From Nitrosomonas marina (GTDB taxonomy: Bacteria; Pseudomonadota; Gammaproteobacteria; Burkholderiales; Nitrosomonadaceae), in the NCBI RefSeq assembly GCF_900110145.1, contig NZ_FOCP01000004.1:62001-126000 (forward strand): a stretch of 64,000 bases of DNA, in the 5' to 3' direction. Numbering within the stretch: position 1 is the stretch's first letter; the number at the start of each line of letters is the position of its first letter. Below, one piece after another: positions 8,650-17,996 of this stretch. Below the pieces are notes generated by a model that was not told where the DNA came from, searched no databases, and saw nothing but the letters and a program-made list of their open reading frames with translations. The position numbers were made by a program, and so were the translations under genes.

Positions 8650-9813
8650 CTAAAGCCTGCCATTGACGGCATCGACAAAAATAGCGCTGTAATGTTCAGC
8701 ACTAAGGTCGACCGGATTACCGCCTGCAGATGGATCGGCAACAGCCATTTCTCCAATCCGTTCAGCCTGTGACGTATCGATGCCAATCATGGACAGGTTG
8801 TGCGGTATGCCCAACTGGTCGCGTAATGCCAGCACCCACTCCATAAAACCGTTAAAAGAATTCGTATCGAGCGCTAAAAAACGGGCTAAGCGTACGATCC
8901 GGTTTTCGATTGCCGCCTCATTCGCTTTTAGAATGTACGGCATCAGAATGGCGTTGAGCAGCCCGTGGTGCGCATCGTATAAGGCGCCCAATGAATGCGC
9001 GATGGCGTGCATGCCGCCCAGTCCTTTTTGAAAAGCGGTCGCGCCCATCATTGACGCGGACAGCATGTGCGTGCGTGCTTCCAGGTCCTGTCCGTTCGCA
9101 AAAGCGGTCGGCAGGTATTGCTTTACCATACGCATGCCTTCCATGGCAATGCCGTCCGCCATCGGATGGTAAAATGGCGCACAATACGCTTCCAGATTAT
9201 GCGACAACGCGTCCATGCCGGTTGCGGCAGTTATGCTGGCGGGCAGCGACACAGTCAGCTCCGGATCGAGAATCACCTGAATGGGCAGCATTCTTGGGTG
9301 AAAAATGATGCGTTTGCGTTGCTGTTCGGTATCGGTGATCACGGACGCGCGCCCCACTTCGGAACCGGTCCCGGCGGTGGTGGGTACGGCAATCACGGGC
9401 GCCATGCCCGCTTCGTCCACGCGCTGCCAGTTATCGCCACAATCTTCAAAATCCCACAACGGACGCTGCTGTCCGGTCATCAATGCGACCGCTTTGCCGG
9501 CATCGAGCGCCGAACCGCCACCCAGCGCAATAACCCCGTCGTGACCGCCTGCATGATAAGCAGCCACACCATCGGTGACATTCTGGCCTGTCGGATTTCC
9601 ACGAATGCCGCTGAATATTGCGCAGCATACACCGGCTGTATGGCAGCGGTCGACAATTCCCTGAACAAACGGTAACGCCGCCAGACCCGGATCGGTAACC
9701 AGCAGCGGCGCGACCATGCCCTGCTGCTTACAGGCTTCGGGTAACACACCAATACGGCCGCTGCCCAGACTGATTGCTGTGGGGTAATTCCAGTTGGCAT
9801 GAAAATCAGGCAT
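8650..9813 (-). CDS. Iron-containing alcohol dehydrogenase
   Basis: The 387-residue product starts at the ATG for MPDFHANWNYPT, which is preceded by AAGAGG at good spacing; an upstream Met at 9963 would overlap the aldehyde dehydrogenase gene by 140 bp and add sequence foreign to the family. The NAD-binding motif is GGGSALDAGKA (98-108), and the metal ligands match the group III pattern: Asp201, His205 (DALSHNLEAY), His269 and His283 (GGMHAIAH, AHHG). It is co-oriented with the aldehyde dehydrogenase, 10 bp away. Its probable job is to oxidise an alcohol intermediate to the aldehyde; the substrate is not visible from sequence. Confidence 0.88.
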   Translation of the reverse strand: MPDFHANWNYPTAISLGSGRIGVLPEACKQQGMVAPLLVTDPGLAALPFVQGIVDRCHTAGVCCAIFSGIRGNPTGQNVTDGVAAYHAGGHDGVIALGGGSALDAGKAVALMTGQQRPLWDFEDCGDNWQRVDEAGMAPVIAVPTTAGTGSEVGRASVITDTEQQRKRIIFHPRMLPIQVILDPELTVSLPASITAATGMDALSHNLEAYCAPFYHPMADGIAMEGMRMVKQYLPTAFANGQDLEARTHMLSASMMGATAFQKGLGGMHAIAHSLGALYDAHHGLLNAILMPYILKANEAAIENRIVRLARFLALDTNSFNGFMEWVLALRDQLGIPHNLSMIGIDTSQAERIGEMAVADPSAGGNPVDLSAEHYSAIFVDAVNGRL

Positions 9814-9823
9814 GATGCGCCTC

Positions 9824-11215
9824 TTACGGTATGATTTTGATATGAAAAGATTTGGGGCGGGTAAACGCGTTAAAACCCAGTTTCGACAGCGTACAGCCGC
9901 GCCCGGTATTTTTAACGCCGGTCCAGGCAAGCTCAGGGTCGAGATAATCGCAGCGATTGGCAAAAAAGGTGCCGGTCTCGATCTGTCGCCCCAGTGCCTC
10001 GGCCGCTTCGATATCCCGTGTAAAAACCGATGCAGTCAGCCCGTAAGGACTATCGTTCATCAGCTTTACCGCCTGCGCATCGGAATCCACTTTCATTATT
10101 CCGACGACCGGTCCGAAAGTCTCCTCGGTCATCACACGCATGCTGTGATTCACTTCTGTAAGCACCTGTGGCGCCATATACGGCGTATCAATTCTGTCCA
10201 GCGGAAAATCCAGTGAATTGATGTGCGCCACGGCACCCTGCGCAACGGCCTCGTTGACCTGGTCGCGCACGAGTGCAGCCGCCCGGGCACTGACGAGCGG
10301 TCCCAGCGTGGTTTCAGGGTCGTCGGGACGGCCCAGCCGGTATTGTTGTACCAGATTCACGAATTTCCCGACATAAGACTCATACACAGATGCATGTACA
10401 TAAATACGCTCGATCCCGCAGCAGGACTGGCCGGAATTGAAAAAAGCGCCGTCGACGGTATTCTCTACGGCATCATCCAGGTCTGCATCTGCGCGGATAT
10501 AACTCGGGTCCTTGCCGCCCAGCTCCAGTCCGACGCCGATGAAACGCCCTGCAGCCAGTTGTTCAATCCGCGCGCCGACCGATACCGAACCGGTAAAAGC
10601 GATGAAATCAACCTGCCCCGACTGAATGACATCTTCTGCAGCCGCATGCGACATATGTAAATACTGAAAAACTCCTTCCGGAATACCGGCCTGCTGAAAC
10701 GCCTCAAAAATCCGCTCGGCGCATAGCGGTGTTTGCGCGGAATGCTTGAGTATGACCGCATTTCCCGCCAGCAATGCCGGAATAATCGAATTAATGGGCG
10801 TGTGCAGCGGGTAGTTCCACGGTGCGATTACCAGTACAGTACCCACGGGCCCGCGGCTGATGTAGCGGATGAAACCGGGTTTGTCGCTGGTCTGTACTGG
10901 TGCGAGCGCGCCATCCGCAATGGAGATCATATAGCGTGACCGTTCTGCAAAACTGGCAACTTCGTTAGCGGCATAACGGATCGGTCTTCCCATCTGCCAG
11001 CACAGCTCCTCGGCAATCGCCGCTTTATTGGCGACAACTGCTTCGACAGCACGGCTGCATATCGCCTTGCGTTGTTCCAGCGGCGTATCATGCCAGCCTG
11101 TTTGCGCATGTTTCGCCTTTGCCAGTGCTGCATGGACCTGTTCGTTACTTGCCAGTCTGCGCTCGACATATACGGAACCGTCGATGGGACTGATCGTTTG
11201 TTGTGTCTTTGTCAT
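9824..11215 (-). CDS. NAD(P)-dependent aldehyde dehydrogenase
   Basis: With the ATG for MTKTQQTISPIDG the protein has 463 residues; the frame is open further upstream but only inside the glutamine synthetase-like gene. Key residues are Asn134 (PWNYP), Lys157, the nucleotide loop FTGSVSVGA, Glu231 (GLELGGKDP) and nucleophile Cys265 (SGQSCC). It ends near ARPKSFHIK-type sequence common in succinate-semialdehyde dehydrogenase relatives. The start lies four bases after the stop of the glutamine synthetase-like gene. Together these suggest oxidation of a gamma-glutamyl-aminoaldehyde to the acid, as PuuC or IpuI does; the exact aldehyde is unknown. Confidence 0.88.
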   Translation of the reverse strand: MTKTQQTISPIDGSVYVERRLASNEQVHAALAKAKHAQTGWHDTPLEQRKAICSRAVEAVVANKAAIAEELCWQMGRPIRYAANEVASFAERSRYMISIADGALAPVQTSDKPGFIRYISRGPVGTVLVIAPWNYPLHTPINSIIPALLAGNAVILKHSAQTPLCAERIFEAFQQAGIPEGVFQYLHMSHAAAEDVIQSGQVDFIAFTGSVSVGARIEQLAAGRFIGVGLELGGKDPSYIRADADLDDAVENTVDGAFFNSGQSCCGIERIYVHASVYESYVGKFVNLVQQYRLGRPDDPETTLGPLVSARAAALVRDQVNEAVAQGAVAHINSLDFPLDRIDTPYMAPQVLTEVNHSMRVMTEETFGPVVGIMKVDSDAQAVKLMNDSPYGLTASVFTRDIEAAEALGRQIETGTFFANRCDYLDPELAWTGVKNTGRGCTLSKLGFNAFTRPKSFHIKIIP

Positions 11216-11219
11216 AGTC

Positions 11220-12593
11220 TCAGATGATTTCGAAATACCGCTCCAGCTCCCACTCGGTAATATGTTTGCGGAACTGGCGCTCTTCCCATTCGCGCGTCGC
11301 CGCAAAGTGGTCGACAAACGCATCGCCAAACAGCTCGCGCGCGGCGGTGGACTGCCTGAGCCGCTGCGCTGCGTCCCATAAAGTCGCAGGCAGCGCCAGA
11401 TGCGACGGTAACGGATGCTGATACGCATCGCCTTTGACAAACGGATCGTGCTCCCACTGGTGCATGACGCCGTACAGACCGGAAGCCAGCGCCGCGGCCA
11501 GCGCTATATACGGATTGCCGTCAGCCGCGCCGATACGATATTCGATACGCTGCGACTTGTCGCTGCCGGGAATCACCCGCAGGGCCGTAGTACGGTTTTC
11601 CACACCACAGGTCGCACCGGTCGGCGCCCAGGCGCCCGGAACCAACCGTGTATAACTGTTCACCGTTGGTGCGATCATGGCCAGAAACTCGGGCATCAGG
11701 CGCTGCTGACCGGCGAGAAATTGACGCTGGGTTGCGCTCATATGATGCGCCTGGTTCGCGTCATAAAACGCCGAACAACCGTCTTTGCGATGTCGTAGCG
11801 ACAAGTGGATATGGCCGCTCTGGCCGGGACAGTCCGGCGACCATTTGGCCATGAAGGTTGCCATCAGATCATTTCGCTGTGCCAGCACTTTCATGAATGT
11901 CTTAAACAGCGCCGCCTTGTCCGCCGCATCGCCGGCACTGTCCACCGCCAATGCCGCCTCGAGCACACCCGGGCCGGTTTCATCGTGCAGTCCTTCAATC
12001 GGAAAGTCCATCGTCTCTGCCATATACAGAACCTGTTCCATAAAGCCGGCATAGACCGAACTGCGCAACACCGAATACCCAAACCACCCCTGCGTCAACG
12101 GTTGCAGATTTCTGAAATTTTTTTCGCGTACGCTCTCGGATGTTTCCCTGAACATGAAAAATTCATATTCAAACGCGGCAAACGCATCAAACCCCATGTC
12201 GCTTGCACGCTGAATGACGCGTTTAAGCAGATTGCGCGGGCAGATCGACGCTGCCTCCCCTGCAAATTCACAGATAAACAACAACGTGTTTTCTTCAAAC
12301 GGAATCTCTCGGCAGCTGTCAACGACAATACGCACCGGCGCATCGGGGTAACCGGTGTGCCAGCCCGTATAGGCAGTGTTGTCGTAGAGCTGGTCCTTTG
12401 AGTCCCAGCCCAGCACCACGTCGCAGAACGCAAGCCCGTCTTCCAGCGACGCGAGAAACTTGTCCGCACTGAGATATTTACCGCGCATCACACCGTCGAT
12501 ATCGAAGATGCCGATTTTGACATGCGACAGATTGCGTTCATTAACAATCTGCCGCGCGTCCTCAATGGTTTTGACTTCTCTGGGATTTAACAT
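11220..12593 (-). CDS. Glutamine synthetase-like gamma-glutamyl-amine ligase
   Basis: This 457-residue protein belongs to the glutamine synthetase fold, in the group of PuuA-like enzymes that ligate glutamate to amines rather than ammonia. The N-terminus carries HVKIGIFDIDGVMRGKYL, characteristic of that group, and the catalytic half shows MAKWSPDCPGQSGHIHLSL and NRTTALRVIPG. It heads a minus-strand cluster with aldehyde dehydrogenase (4-bp gap), iron alcohol dehydrogenase and amidotransferase. That company argues against ordinary ammonia assimilation. The amine could be putrescine, ethanolamine or another amino alcohol. No tight ribosome site stands out, and the upstream 612 bp holds no gene. 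Confidence 0.85.
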   Translation of the reverse strand: MLNPREVKTIEDARQIVNERNLSHVKIGIFDIDGVMRGKYLSADKFLASLEDGLAFCDVVLGWDSKDQLYDNTAYTGWHTGYPDAPVRIVVDSCREIPFEENTLLFICEFAGEAASICPRNLLKRVIQRASDMGFDAFAAFEYEFFMFRETSESVREKNFRNLQPLTQGWFGYSVLRSSVYAGFMEQVLYMAETMDFPIEGLHDETGPGVLEAALAVDSAGDAADKAALFKTFMKVLAQRNDLMATFMAKWSPDCPGQSGHIHLSLRHRKDGCSAFYDANQAHHMSATQRQFLAGQQRLMPEFLAMIAPTVNSYTRLVPGAWAPTGATCGVENRTTALRVIPGSDKSQRIEYRIGAADGNPYIALAAALASGLYGVMHQWEHDPFVKGDAYQHPLPSHLALPATLWDAAQRLRQSTAARELFGDAFVDHFAATREWEERQFRKHITEWELERYFEII

Positions 12594-13205
12594 GGCAACC
12601 TCAACTGGTTTTCAACGTATCCTGTCAAAATGTACTGTTTAACATTCACACGGTAACTGTCTACCCTGCCCCTGGGCAATAGCGTACACACAAATCCATC
12701 GATAATAAACCGGTATGATGACAATTGAATGAAATACGATATCTACGATAAAGCATACGCGCGATTATAATTCAGCATTGATGCTTATAAACCCATGCCC
12801 AATCATTCTACATTCGCAACAATCACAGTTTTCATATAGGCAAAAAACATGACCGCACCCTGATTCATCGTTAATTTCACTGCATATCTGTGTTATTCAC
12901 CGGCTTTATCATATAATTGCGTGTTTGAATTAACAGGCGTTGGGCTTTGATGCCTTCATCAACCGGAATCACCATAAACCAAACGGCAATAAAGGGACAG
13001 CGAGGCTTTGGCAGGACGCAGGAGAAACTGTACGCAACGCTGAGACAATTAAAAGAAAAGGCTCAGATTCGCATGATTCACTGTATGGCACGACAGGCTG
13101 GAATTCACCTGGAATCGCTATGATACTGTCAATCGTTCAAAAGCGTGTTGATCTGATATACCTGATATAGGCAGACGCGCAGCAGCCGGTGTTGAAAACA
13201 CAAGC
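12594..13205. other. Gene-free region between the glutamine synthetase-like gene and lptD
   Basis: This 612-bp stretch separates divergent genes and should hold both promoters. A 76-codon open frame at 12940-13170 has no recognisable product and no ribosome site. A small hairpin GTGTT-GAA-AACAC lies just before the lptD start. I see nothing else that I can name. Confidence 0.5.
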
Positions 13206-15503
13206 ATGAAAAAAGAAAAAAAACACGCTATCCGTTCAATCCTTTACCTGGTCTTCAGTTGCTGCCTGTCCTCGGCTTTGCTGGCAGAAGACACCATCGT
13301 CAAACCCCGTCAGAAACCCGCATCATCGGCAACAGTTCCAGCAGGCAATGACACAGCCGCCAAAACCGGACCGGACACCGTGACGATCAAGGCCGACCGC
13401 GTGGAAGGCATTTATGAGCAGGAAATGGAAGCAATCGGGAATGCCACGCTGTGCCATGCGGACATGACGCTGACAGCCGACCGTATGAAGTATTTTCCGC
13501 AGTCCAAGGATGCCGAAGTCACCGGTAATCTACATCTGGACAGGAAAAATGATTTTATCGAAGGCGACTATCTCAAACTGAATCTCGACACCCAGGTCGG
13601 CTTTCTAACCGAACCCCGCTATACCATGAAAGAAGGCGACGGGCGCGGCACAGGGGAGCGGCTTTTTTTTGAAGGCAAAAACCAGTATCGCCTGAAAAAA
13701 GGCGAATACACCACCTGCCCCGTCGACGACGAAGACTGGTATATTCGGGCAAGCGATCTGAAGATCGACAGCGAAAAAGAAGTCGGAGTAGCACGCAACG
13801 TCAGTGTTGTTTTCAAAGGTGTGCCCATCCTGTATACCCCCTGGCTGGATTTTTCATACACCGGCCAGCGCAAAAGCGGTTTTCTGGCGCCGGTTGTCGG
13901 CCATACAAAACGCAGTGGCGCCGATCTGGCAATACCATATTACTTCAACATCGCTCCGAACATGGACGCGACCATCGCACCGCGCGTCATGTCGGAACGC
14001 GGATTCATGCTCAGTAATGAAGCGCGTTACATCGGCCATGGCGTGCATGGCCGCGTTCAGGCCGACGTACTGCCCGACGATTTCGACACACACAAAACAC
14101 GTTACGGAATCTCCTTTCAGCATGGACAATACCTGGGACACGGCTGGCGCGGCCAGCTGGACTATAACCGGGTATCGGACGACCGTTTTTTGCGCGATTT
14201 GTCCAATAATCTGTCGCAAACCAGCCGTACAAACCTGCTGCAACAGGCCGGTCTGTTTTACCATGGCGATCTGGGGCTTGACGGCACGGTCAGTTTTTCC
14301 GCAATAGCGCAACGCTTCCAGACATTGCAGGACCCGTTTCTGCCGCAGAATTCCAACCTGCTGATCATCTCGCCCTACAAGCGTTTGCCGCAACTGACGA
14401 TGAACGCCATCAAACGTAATGTTGCCGGCATGGATTTCGGTTTGAACGCAACCTGGACCAATTTCGCGCATTCAAGCGCGGACCGTACTGAAGGCAGACG
14501 GTTGACGCTTTACCCTACAGTCAGTGTCCCGTTTCGTAATTCCTACGGTTTCATCACACCCAAATTCGGATTGCACTACACTCAATACGCATTGTCCGAA
14601 AATGTCGGCACGGTCGGCAGCAATACCGACCGGGTAATACCGATCGTCAGTCTCGACAGCGGCGTGATATTCGACCGCAATGTATCCATCGGCGGCAATA
14701 ACTATATTCAGACGCTGGAACCGCGTGCGTTTTATGTTTACGCCCCTTTCAAGGACCAAAGCTTTCTGCCCAATTTCGATTCAGCGGAATCGGACTTCAG
14801 TTTTGCGCAAATGCTCACGGAAAACCGTTTCAGCGGTCATGACCGTATCAACGATGCCAATCAGATCACGCTGGCACTGACCTCCCGACTGCTGGAACCA
14901 TCGACCGGAATCGAACGGCTCAGAGCCGCGGTCGGTCAGCAGTTCCGTTTCATCGACCGCCGCGTTATTCTTGATTCATCGCAGGTCACCAGCCGCAGGG
15001 CCGATTTTATTGCGGCGCTGGCCGGTCGCATTACCCGCGAAATCAGCACGGACGTCAATATTCAGCTTGACCAGAAGTCGCTGCGTACGGAAAAAATACG
15101 CGCTGGTATCAGTTACCGGCCTGAACTGGGCAAGGTCATTAACCTGGGCTACCGGTATACGCGTGATGTACAGGAGCGTCTCGATATACCGGACAATCAG
15201 CTCAATACCGCGATCAAGCAGGTGGACACCTCGATTCAATGGCCGTTCTTTTCCAACTGGCATACTGTCGCCCGCGTGAACTATTCGTTGCGCGACGACC
15301 GGCTGCTTGCCGGTCTGGCCGGATTTGAATATATCTCCTGCTGCTATAAATTCCGTGTCGTGGTCCAAAAATTGACAACGACAACAAGCCGAAGCACGAC
15401 GGCAGTGTTCGTACAGCTTGAATTGAACGGATTGATGAATATCGGTTCCAATCCGTTACGTGTACTGGAACAAAGCATTCCGGGTTATGCAAGTATTTAT
15501 TGA
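13206..15503 (+). CDS. lptD: LPS-assembly protein LptD
   Basis: LptD is the outer membrane beta barrel that inserts lipopolysaccharide into the outer leaflet. The 765 residues begin with a lysine-rich signal peptide ending near SALLAED. An OstA-like periplasmic jellyroll follows (about residues 55-150, with VTIKADRVEGIYEQEMEAIG). The large barrel occupies the rest and ends with aromatic-rich strands and NPLRVLEQSIPGY. Cysteines at the N-domain (CHADMT, TTCPVDD) and near the end (SCCYKFR) could form the disulfides known in LptD. It starts the lptD-surA-pdxA-rsmA cluster, the arrangement found in many beta- and gammaproteobacteria. Confidence 0.95.
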   Translation: MKKEKKHAIRSILYLVFSCCLSSALLAEDTIVKPRQKPASSATVPAGNDTAAKTGPDTVTIKADRVEGIYEQEMEAIGNATLCHADMTLTADRMKYFPQSKDAEVTGNLHLDRKNDFIEGDYLKLNLDTQVGFLTEPRYTMKEGDGRGTGERLFFEGKNQYRLKKGEYTTCPVDDEDWYIRASDLKIDSEKEVGVARNVSVVFKGVPILYTPWLDFSYTGQRKSGFLAPVVGHTKRSGADLAIPYYFNIAPNMDATIAPRVMSERGFMLSNEARYIGHGVHGRVQADVLPDDFDTHKTRYGISFQHGQYLGHGWRGQLDYNRVSDDRFLRDLSNNLSQTSRTNLLQQAGLFYHGDLGLDGTVSFSAIAQRFQTLQDPFLPQNSNLLIISPYKRLPQLTMNAIKRNVAGMDFGLNATWTNFAHSSADRTEGRRLTLYPTVSVPFRNSYGFITPKFGLHYTQYALSENVGTVGSNTDRVIPIVSLDSGVIFDRNVSIGGNNYIQTLEPRAFYVYAPFKDQSFLPNFDSAESDFSFAQMLTENRFSGHDRINDANQITLALTSRLLEPSTGIERLRAAVGQQFRFIDRRVILDSSQVTSRRADFIAALAGRITREISTDVNIQLDQKSLRTEKIRAGISYRPELGKVINLGYRYTRDVQERLDIPDNQLNTAIKQVDTSIQWPFFSNWHTVARVNYSLRDDRLLAGLAGFEYISCCYKFRVVVQKLTTTTSRSTTAVFVQLELNGLMNIGSNPLRVLEQSIPGYASIY

Positions 15504-15546
15504 GAAAACCCGTCAGTATTAATTTTGAACCCAGTGTGATTCATAG

Positions 15547-16974
15547 ATGCTTATGCCAAAAAAAATATTGTCTACACTTATTATTGGTTTAATGATTTTG
15601 TCGCCGTTGCTAACGGCAGCCGAAACCGATGATATCAGCCTGTCTACTGATAATTTATCGATTGATATGCCGCTTATCGGTGACGACGAGACATCTGTCG
15701 ACCCTGAATCCGAATCAGACGATTCATCCAGCAGTCTCGCAGCCGATAGCAACCTGCTTGACCGTATCGCGGCAATTGTGAACGAAGATGTCATCACGCA
15801 ACGGGAGCTTGACAACGCGGTTGTCACCGCAACCCGAAATCTTAAGCAGCAAGGCATTGAACCGCCGGAACTGAGTTCAATGCAGAGTCAGGTACTGGAA
15901 ACGCTGGTGATTAAATCGATACAACTGCAGCATGCCAGGGAAATCGGCATGTCCGTCAGTGATAGCGAACTTGACGAAACCATCCGCCGCATTGCCGATG
16001 AAAACAAACTGTCGCTACAGGAATTTTACTCGGTACTTGAACAGGACGGCATCAGTTTCAATAAATTCCGCAAGGAAATCCGAGACGAAATTATTCTTGC
16101 CCGTTTGAGAGAACGGCAGATTAACAGCCAGGTCAATGTCACCGATGGCGAAATCGACAATTTCCTGCGCACGCAGGAAGCTTCGGCTGCCGGCAATGAA
16201 GAATTCCTGCTAGCGCATATTCTGATTTCCGTTACCGAACACATGGACCCCGCGCAAATCCACGATCGCAGTCTGCGCGCTGAGCAGGCGCTGAAAAAAA
16301 TTCAGGAAGGCGCTGATTTTGCACACGTCGCTGCCGAATTTTCCGATGCACCGGATGCCATGAACGGCGGCATGCTTGACTGGCGGCCCATCACACAAAT
16401 GGGACCGACATTTGCGCAACTGCTCTCGCCGCTCGACTCCGGTGAAATCACACCCGTCGTGCAGAGCCCGAACGGATTTCACATTTTCAAACTCATCGAC
16501 CGGCGCGAGCAGGAAAATAGTGCCGTTGTGATCGACCAGATCCATGCCCGTCATATTCTGATCAAAGTCAATGAATTAACCTCGGACAGCGATGCCAGAG
16601 AAGAAATCCTGCAGTTGAAATCGCGTATCGAACAGGGTGCCAATTTTGCTGAAATGGCCAAACTGCATTCCGAAGACGGCAGCGCTTCATCGGGCGGTGA
16701 TCTTGGCTGGTTGTCTCCGGGCAATACTGTGCCGCCATTTGAAAAAGCGATGAATCAACTGCTACCCGGACAAATCAGCGACCCTGTAAAAACCCAGTTT
16801 GGCTGGCATTTGATTCAGGTCATCGAGCGTCGCGAAAAGGATGTCAGCGACGAGCATCAGCGCGAAAATGCACGGCAGGCGATCCGGTCCCGTAAAGCAG
16901 AAGTCGTCGTCCAGGAAATGCTTCGCCAGCTTCGCGATCAGGCCTATGTCGAATACCGTGCAGATGATATCTGA
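15547..16974 (+). CDS. surA: Periplasmic chaperone and peptidyl-prolyl isomerase SurA
   Basis: SurA escorts outer membrane proteins, including LptD, across the periplasm. The 475-residue precursor has a signal peptide (about residues 1-25, ending LLTAAE), then an acidic serine-rich stretch longer than in E. coli SurA (about 26-70). The N-terminal chaperone domain begins at LLDRIAAIVNEDVIT. Two parvulin domains follow, around residues 220-320 (FLLAHILISV, MNGGMLDW) and 330-430 (IHARHILIKV, SSGGDLGWL). A second in-frame ATG two codons downstream is an equally possible start. The stop codon overlaps the pdxA start by one base (TGATG), so translation is coupled. Confidence 0.95.
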   Translation: MLMPKKILSTLIIGLMILSPLLTAAETDDISLSTDNLSIDMPLIGDDETSVDPESESDDSSSSLAADSNLLDRIAAIVNEDVITQRELDNAVVTATRNLKQQGIEPPELSSMQSQVLETLVIKSIQLQHAREIGMSVSDSELDETIRRIADENKLSLQEFYSVLEQDGISFNKFRKEIRDEIILARLRERQINSQVNVTDGEIDNFLRTQEASAAGNEEFLLAHILISVTEHMDPAQIHDRSLRAEQALKKIQEGADFAHVAAEFSDAPDAMNGGMLDWRPITQMGPTFAQLLSPLDSGEITPVVQSPNGFHIFKLIDRREQENSAVVIDQIHARHILIKVNELTSDSDAREEILQLKSRIEQGANFAEMAKLHSEDGSASSGGDLGWLSPGNTVPPFEKAMNQLLPGQISDPVKTQFGWHLIQVIERREKDVSDEHQRENARQAIRSRKAEVVVQEMLRQLRDQAYVEYRADDI

Positions 16975-17996
16975 TGACTGCTGAACCGCTACCGTCCATT
17001 GCACTGACAGCTGGTGAGCCGGCCGGCATCGGACCGGATATCTGCCTGCAAATGGCGCAGCACCCGTTATCCTGCAAACTGGTGATCATCGCCGACCATG
17101 ATTTACTGGCAGCGCGCGCGCAGCAACTCGGCATAGCTGTCGAACTTACTGATATCACCGCTGCCCCGCCCGCACCGCATCGTAAAGGTTGCCTGCAGGT
17201 TTTCCACCGGCCGCTTCAACAATCCGTCCAGACTGGCGTATTGTATCCCGCGAATGCAGCTTATGTTCTGGATACGCTGCAGCATGCCGTTTCCGGTTGT
17301 TGCGACGGACTGTACACCGCCATGGTCACCGCACCCGTTCACAAAGGGGTGATTAATGATGCAGGAATTGCATTTACCGGGCATACCGAATTCCTGGCGG
17401 AATTAACGCGCAGCCGAACCGTCATGATGCTCGTCGGCGGCGGTATGCGTATCACGCTGGCGACAACCCATCTGCCGCTTAAAGACGTACCGGCGGCAAT
17501 CACGCGGCAAAGCCTGGAGGTCCAGCTGCGAATCATTCAGCTTGATTTGGTCAATCGATTCAATATTTCCCGTCCGCGCATCGCCGTCGCAGGCCTGAAT
17601 CCGCACGCAGGTGAATCAGGTTATCTGGGCACGGAAGAGATTGACACAATTATTCCGGCGCTGGACACATTGCGCCAGGAAGGGTTACTGCTTGACGGAC
17701 CATTGCCTGCAGACACGCTGTTTAACCCGGTTCAGCTGGCCAATTACGACTGTATTTTTACCATGTATCATGATCAGGGACTGCCCGTACTCAAGCATGC
17801 AAGTTTCGGTACAGGTGTGAATGTAACGCTGGGATTGCCAATTATACGCACGTCGGTAGATCACGGCACTGCACTGGACCTTGCCGGAACTGGCAAAGCC
17901 AATCCCGGCAGTCTGCTTGCCGCTATTGAACTGGCGATTGAACTGTCGAATAACACAAAAGCAGCGACAGGCAAACAAGCCGTACAAACGCCATGA
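16974..17996 (+). CDS. pdxA: 4-hydroxythreonine-4-phosphate dehydrogenase PdxA
   Basis: PdxA oxidises 4-phosphohydroxy-L-threonine in the DXP-dependent pathway to pyridoxal 5'-phosphate. The 340 residues match the family. Recognisable parts are ALTAGEPAGIGPDI at the N-terminus, FTGHTEFLAEL, LATTHLPLKDVP, the metal-site region AGLNPHAGESG, and MYHDQGLPVLK. Start and stop both overlap neighbouring genes (TGATG with surA, ATGA with rsmA). Confidence 0.95.
   Translation: MTAEPLPSIALTAGEPAGIGPDICLQMAQHPLSCKLVIIADHDLLAARAQQLGIAVELTDITAAPPAPHRKGCLQVFHRPLQQSVQTGVLYPANAAYVLDTLQHAVSGCCDGLYTAMVTAPVHKGVINDAGIAFTGHTEFLAELTRSRTVMMLVGGGMRITLATTHLPLKDVPAAITRQSLEVQLRIIQLDLVNRFNISRPRIAVAGLNPHAGESGYLGTEEIDTIIPALDTLRQEGLLLDGPLPADTLFNPVQLANYDCIFTMYHDQGLPVLKHASFGTGVNVTLGLPIIRTSVDHGTALDLAGTGKANPGSLLAAIELAIELSNNTKAATGKQAVQTP

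Noticed and set aside
11216-11440. Longer start for the aldehyde dehydrogenase inside the glutamine synthetase-like gene
   Set aside because: The extra 75 residues are arginine- and serine-rich shadow sequence, and the family N-terminus begins at the ATG at 11215.
12940-13170. 76-codon open frame upstream of lptD
   Set aside because: No ribosome site, no recognisable motif, and it ends close to lptD; judged non-coding.
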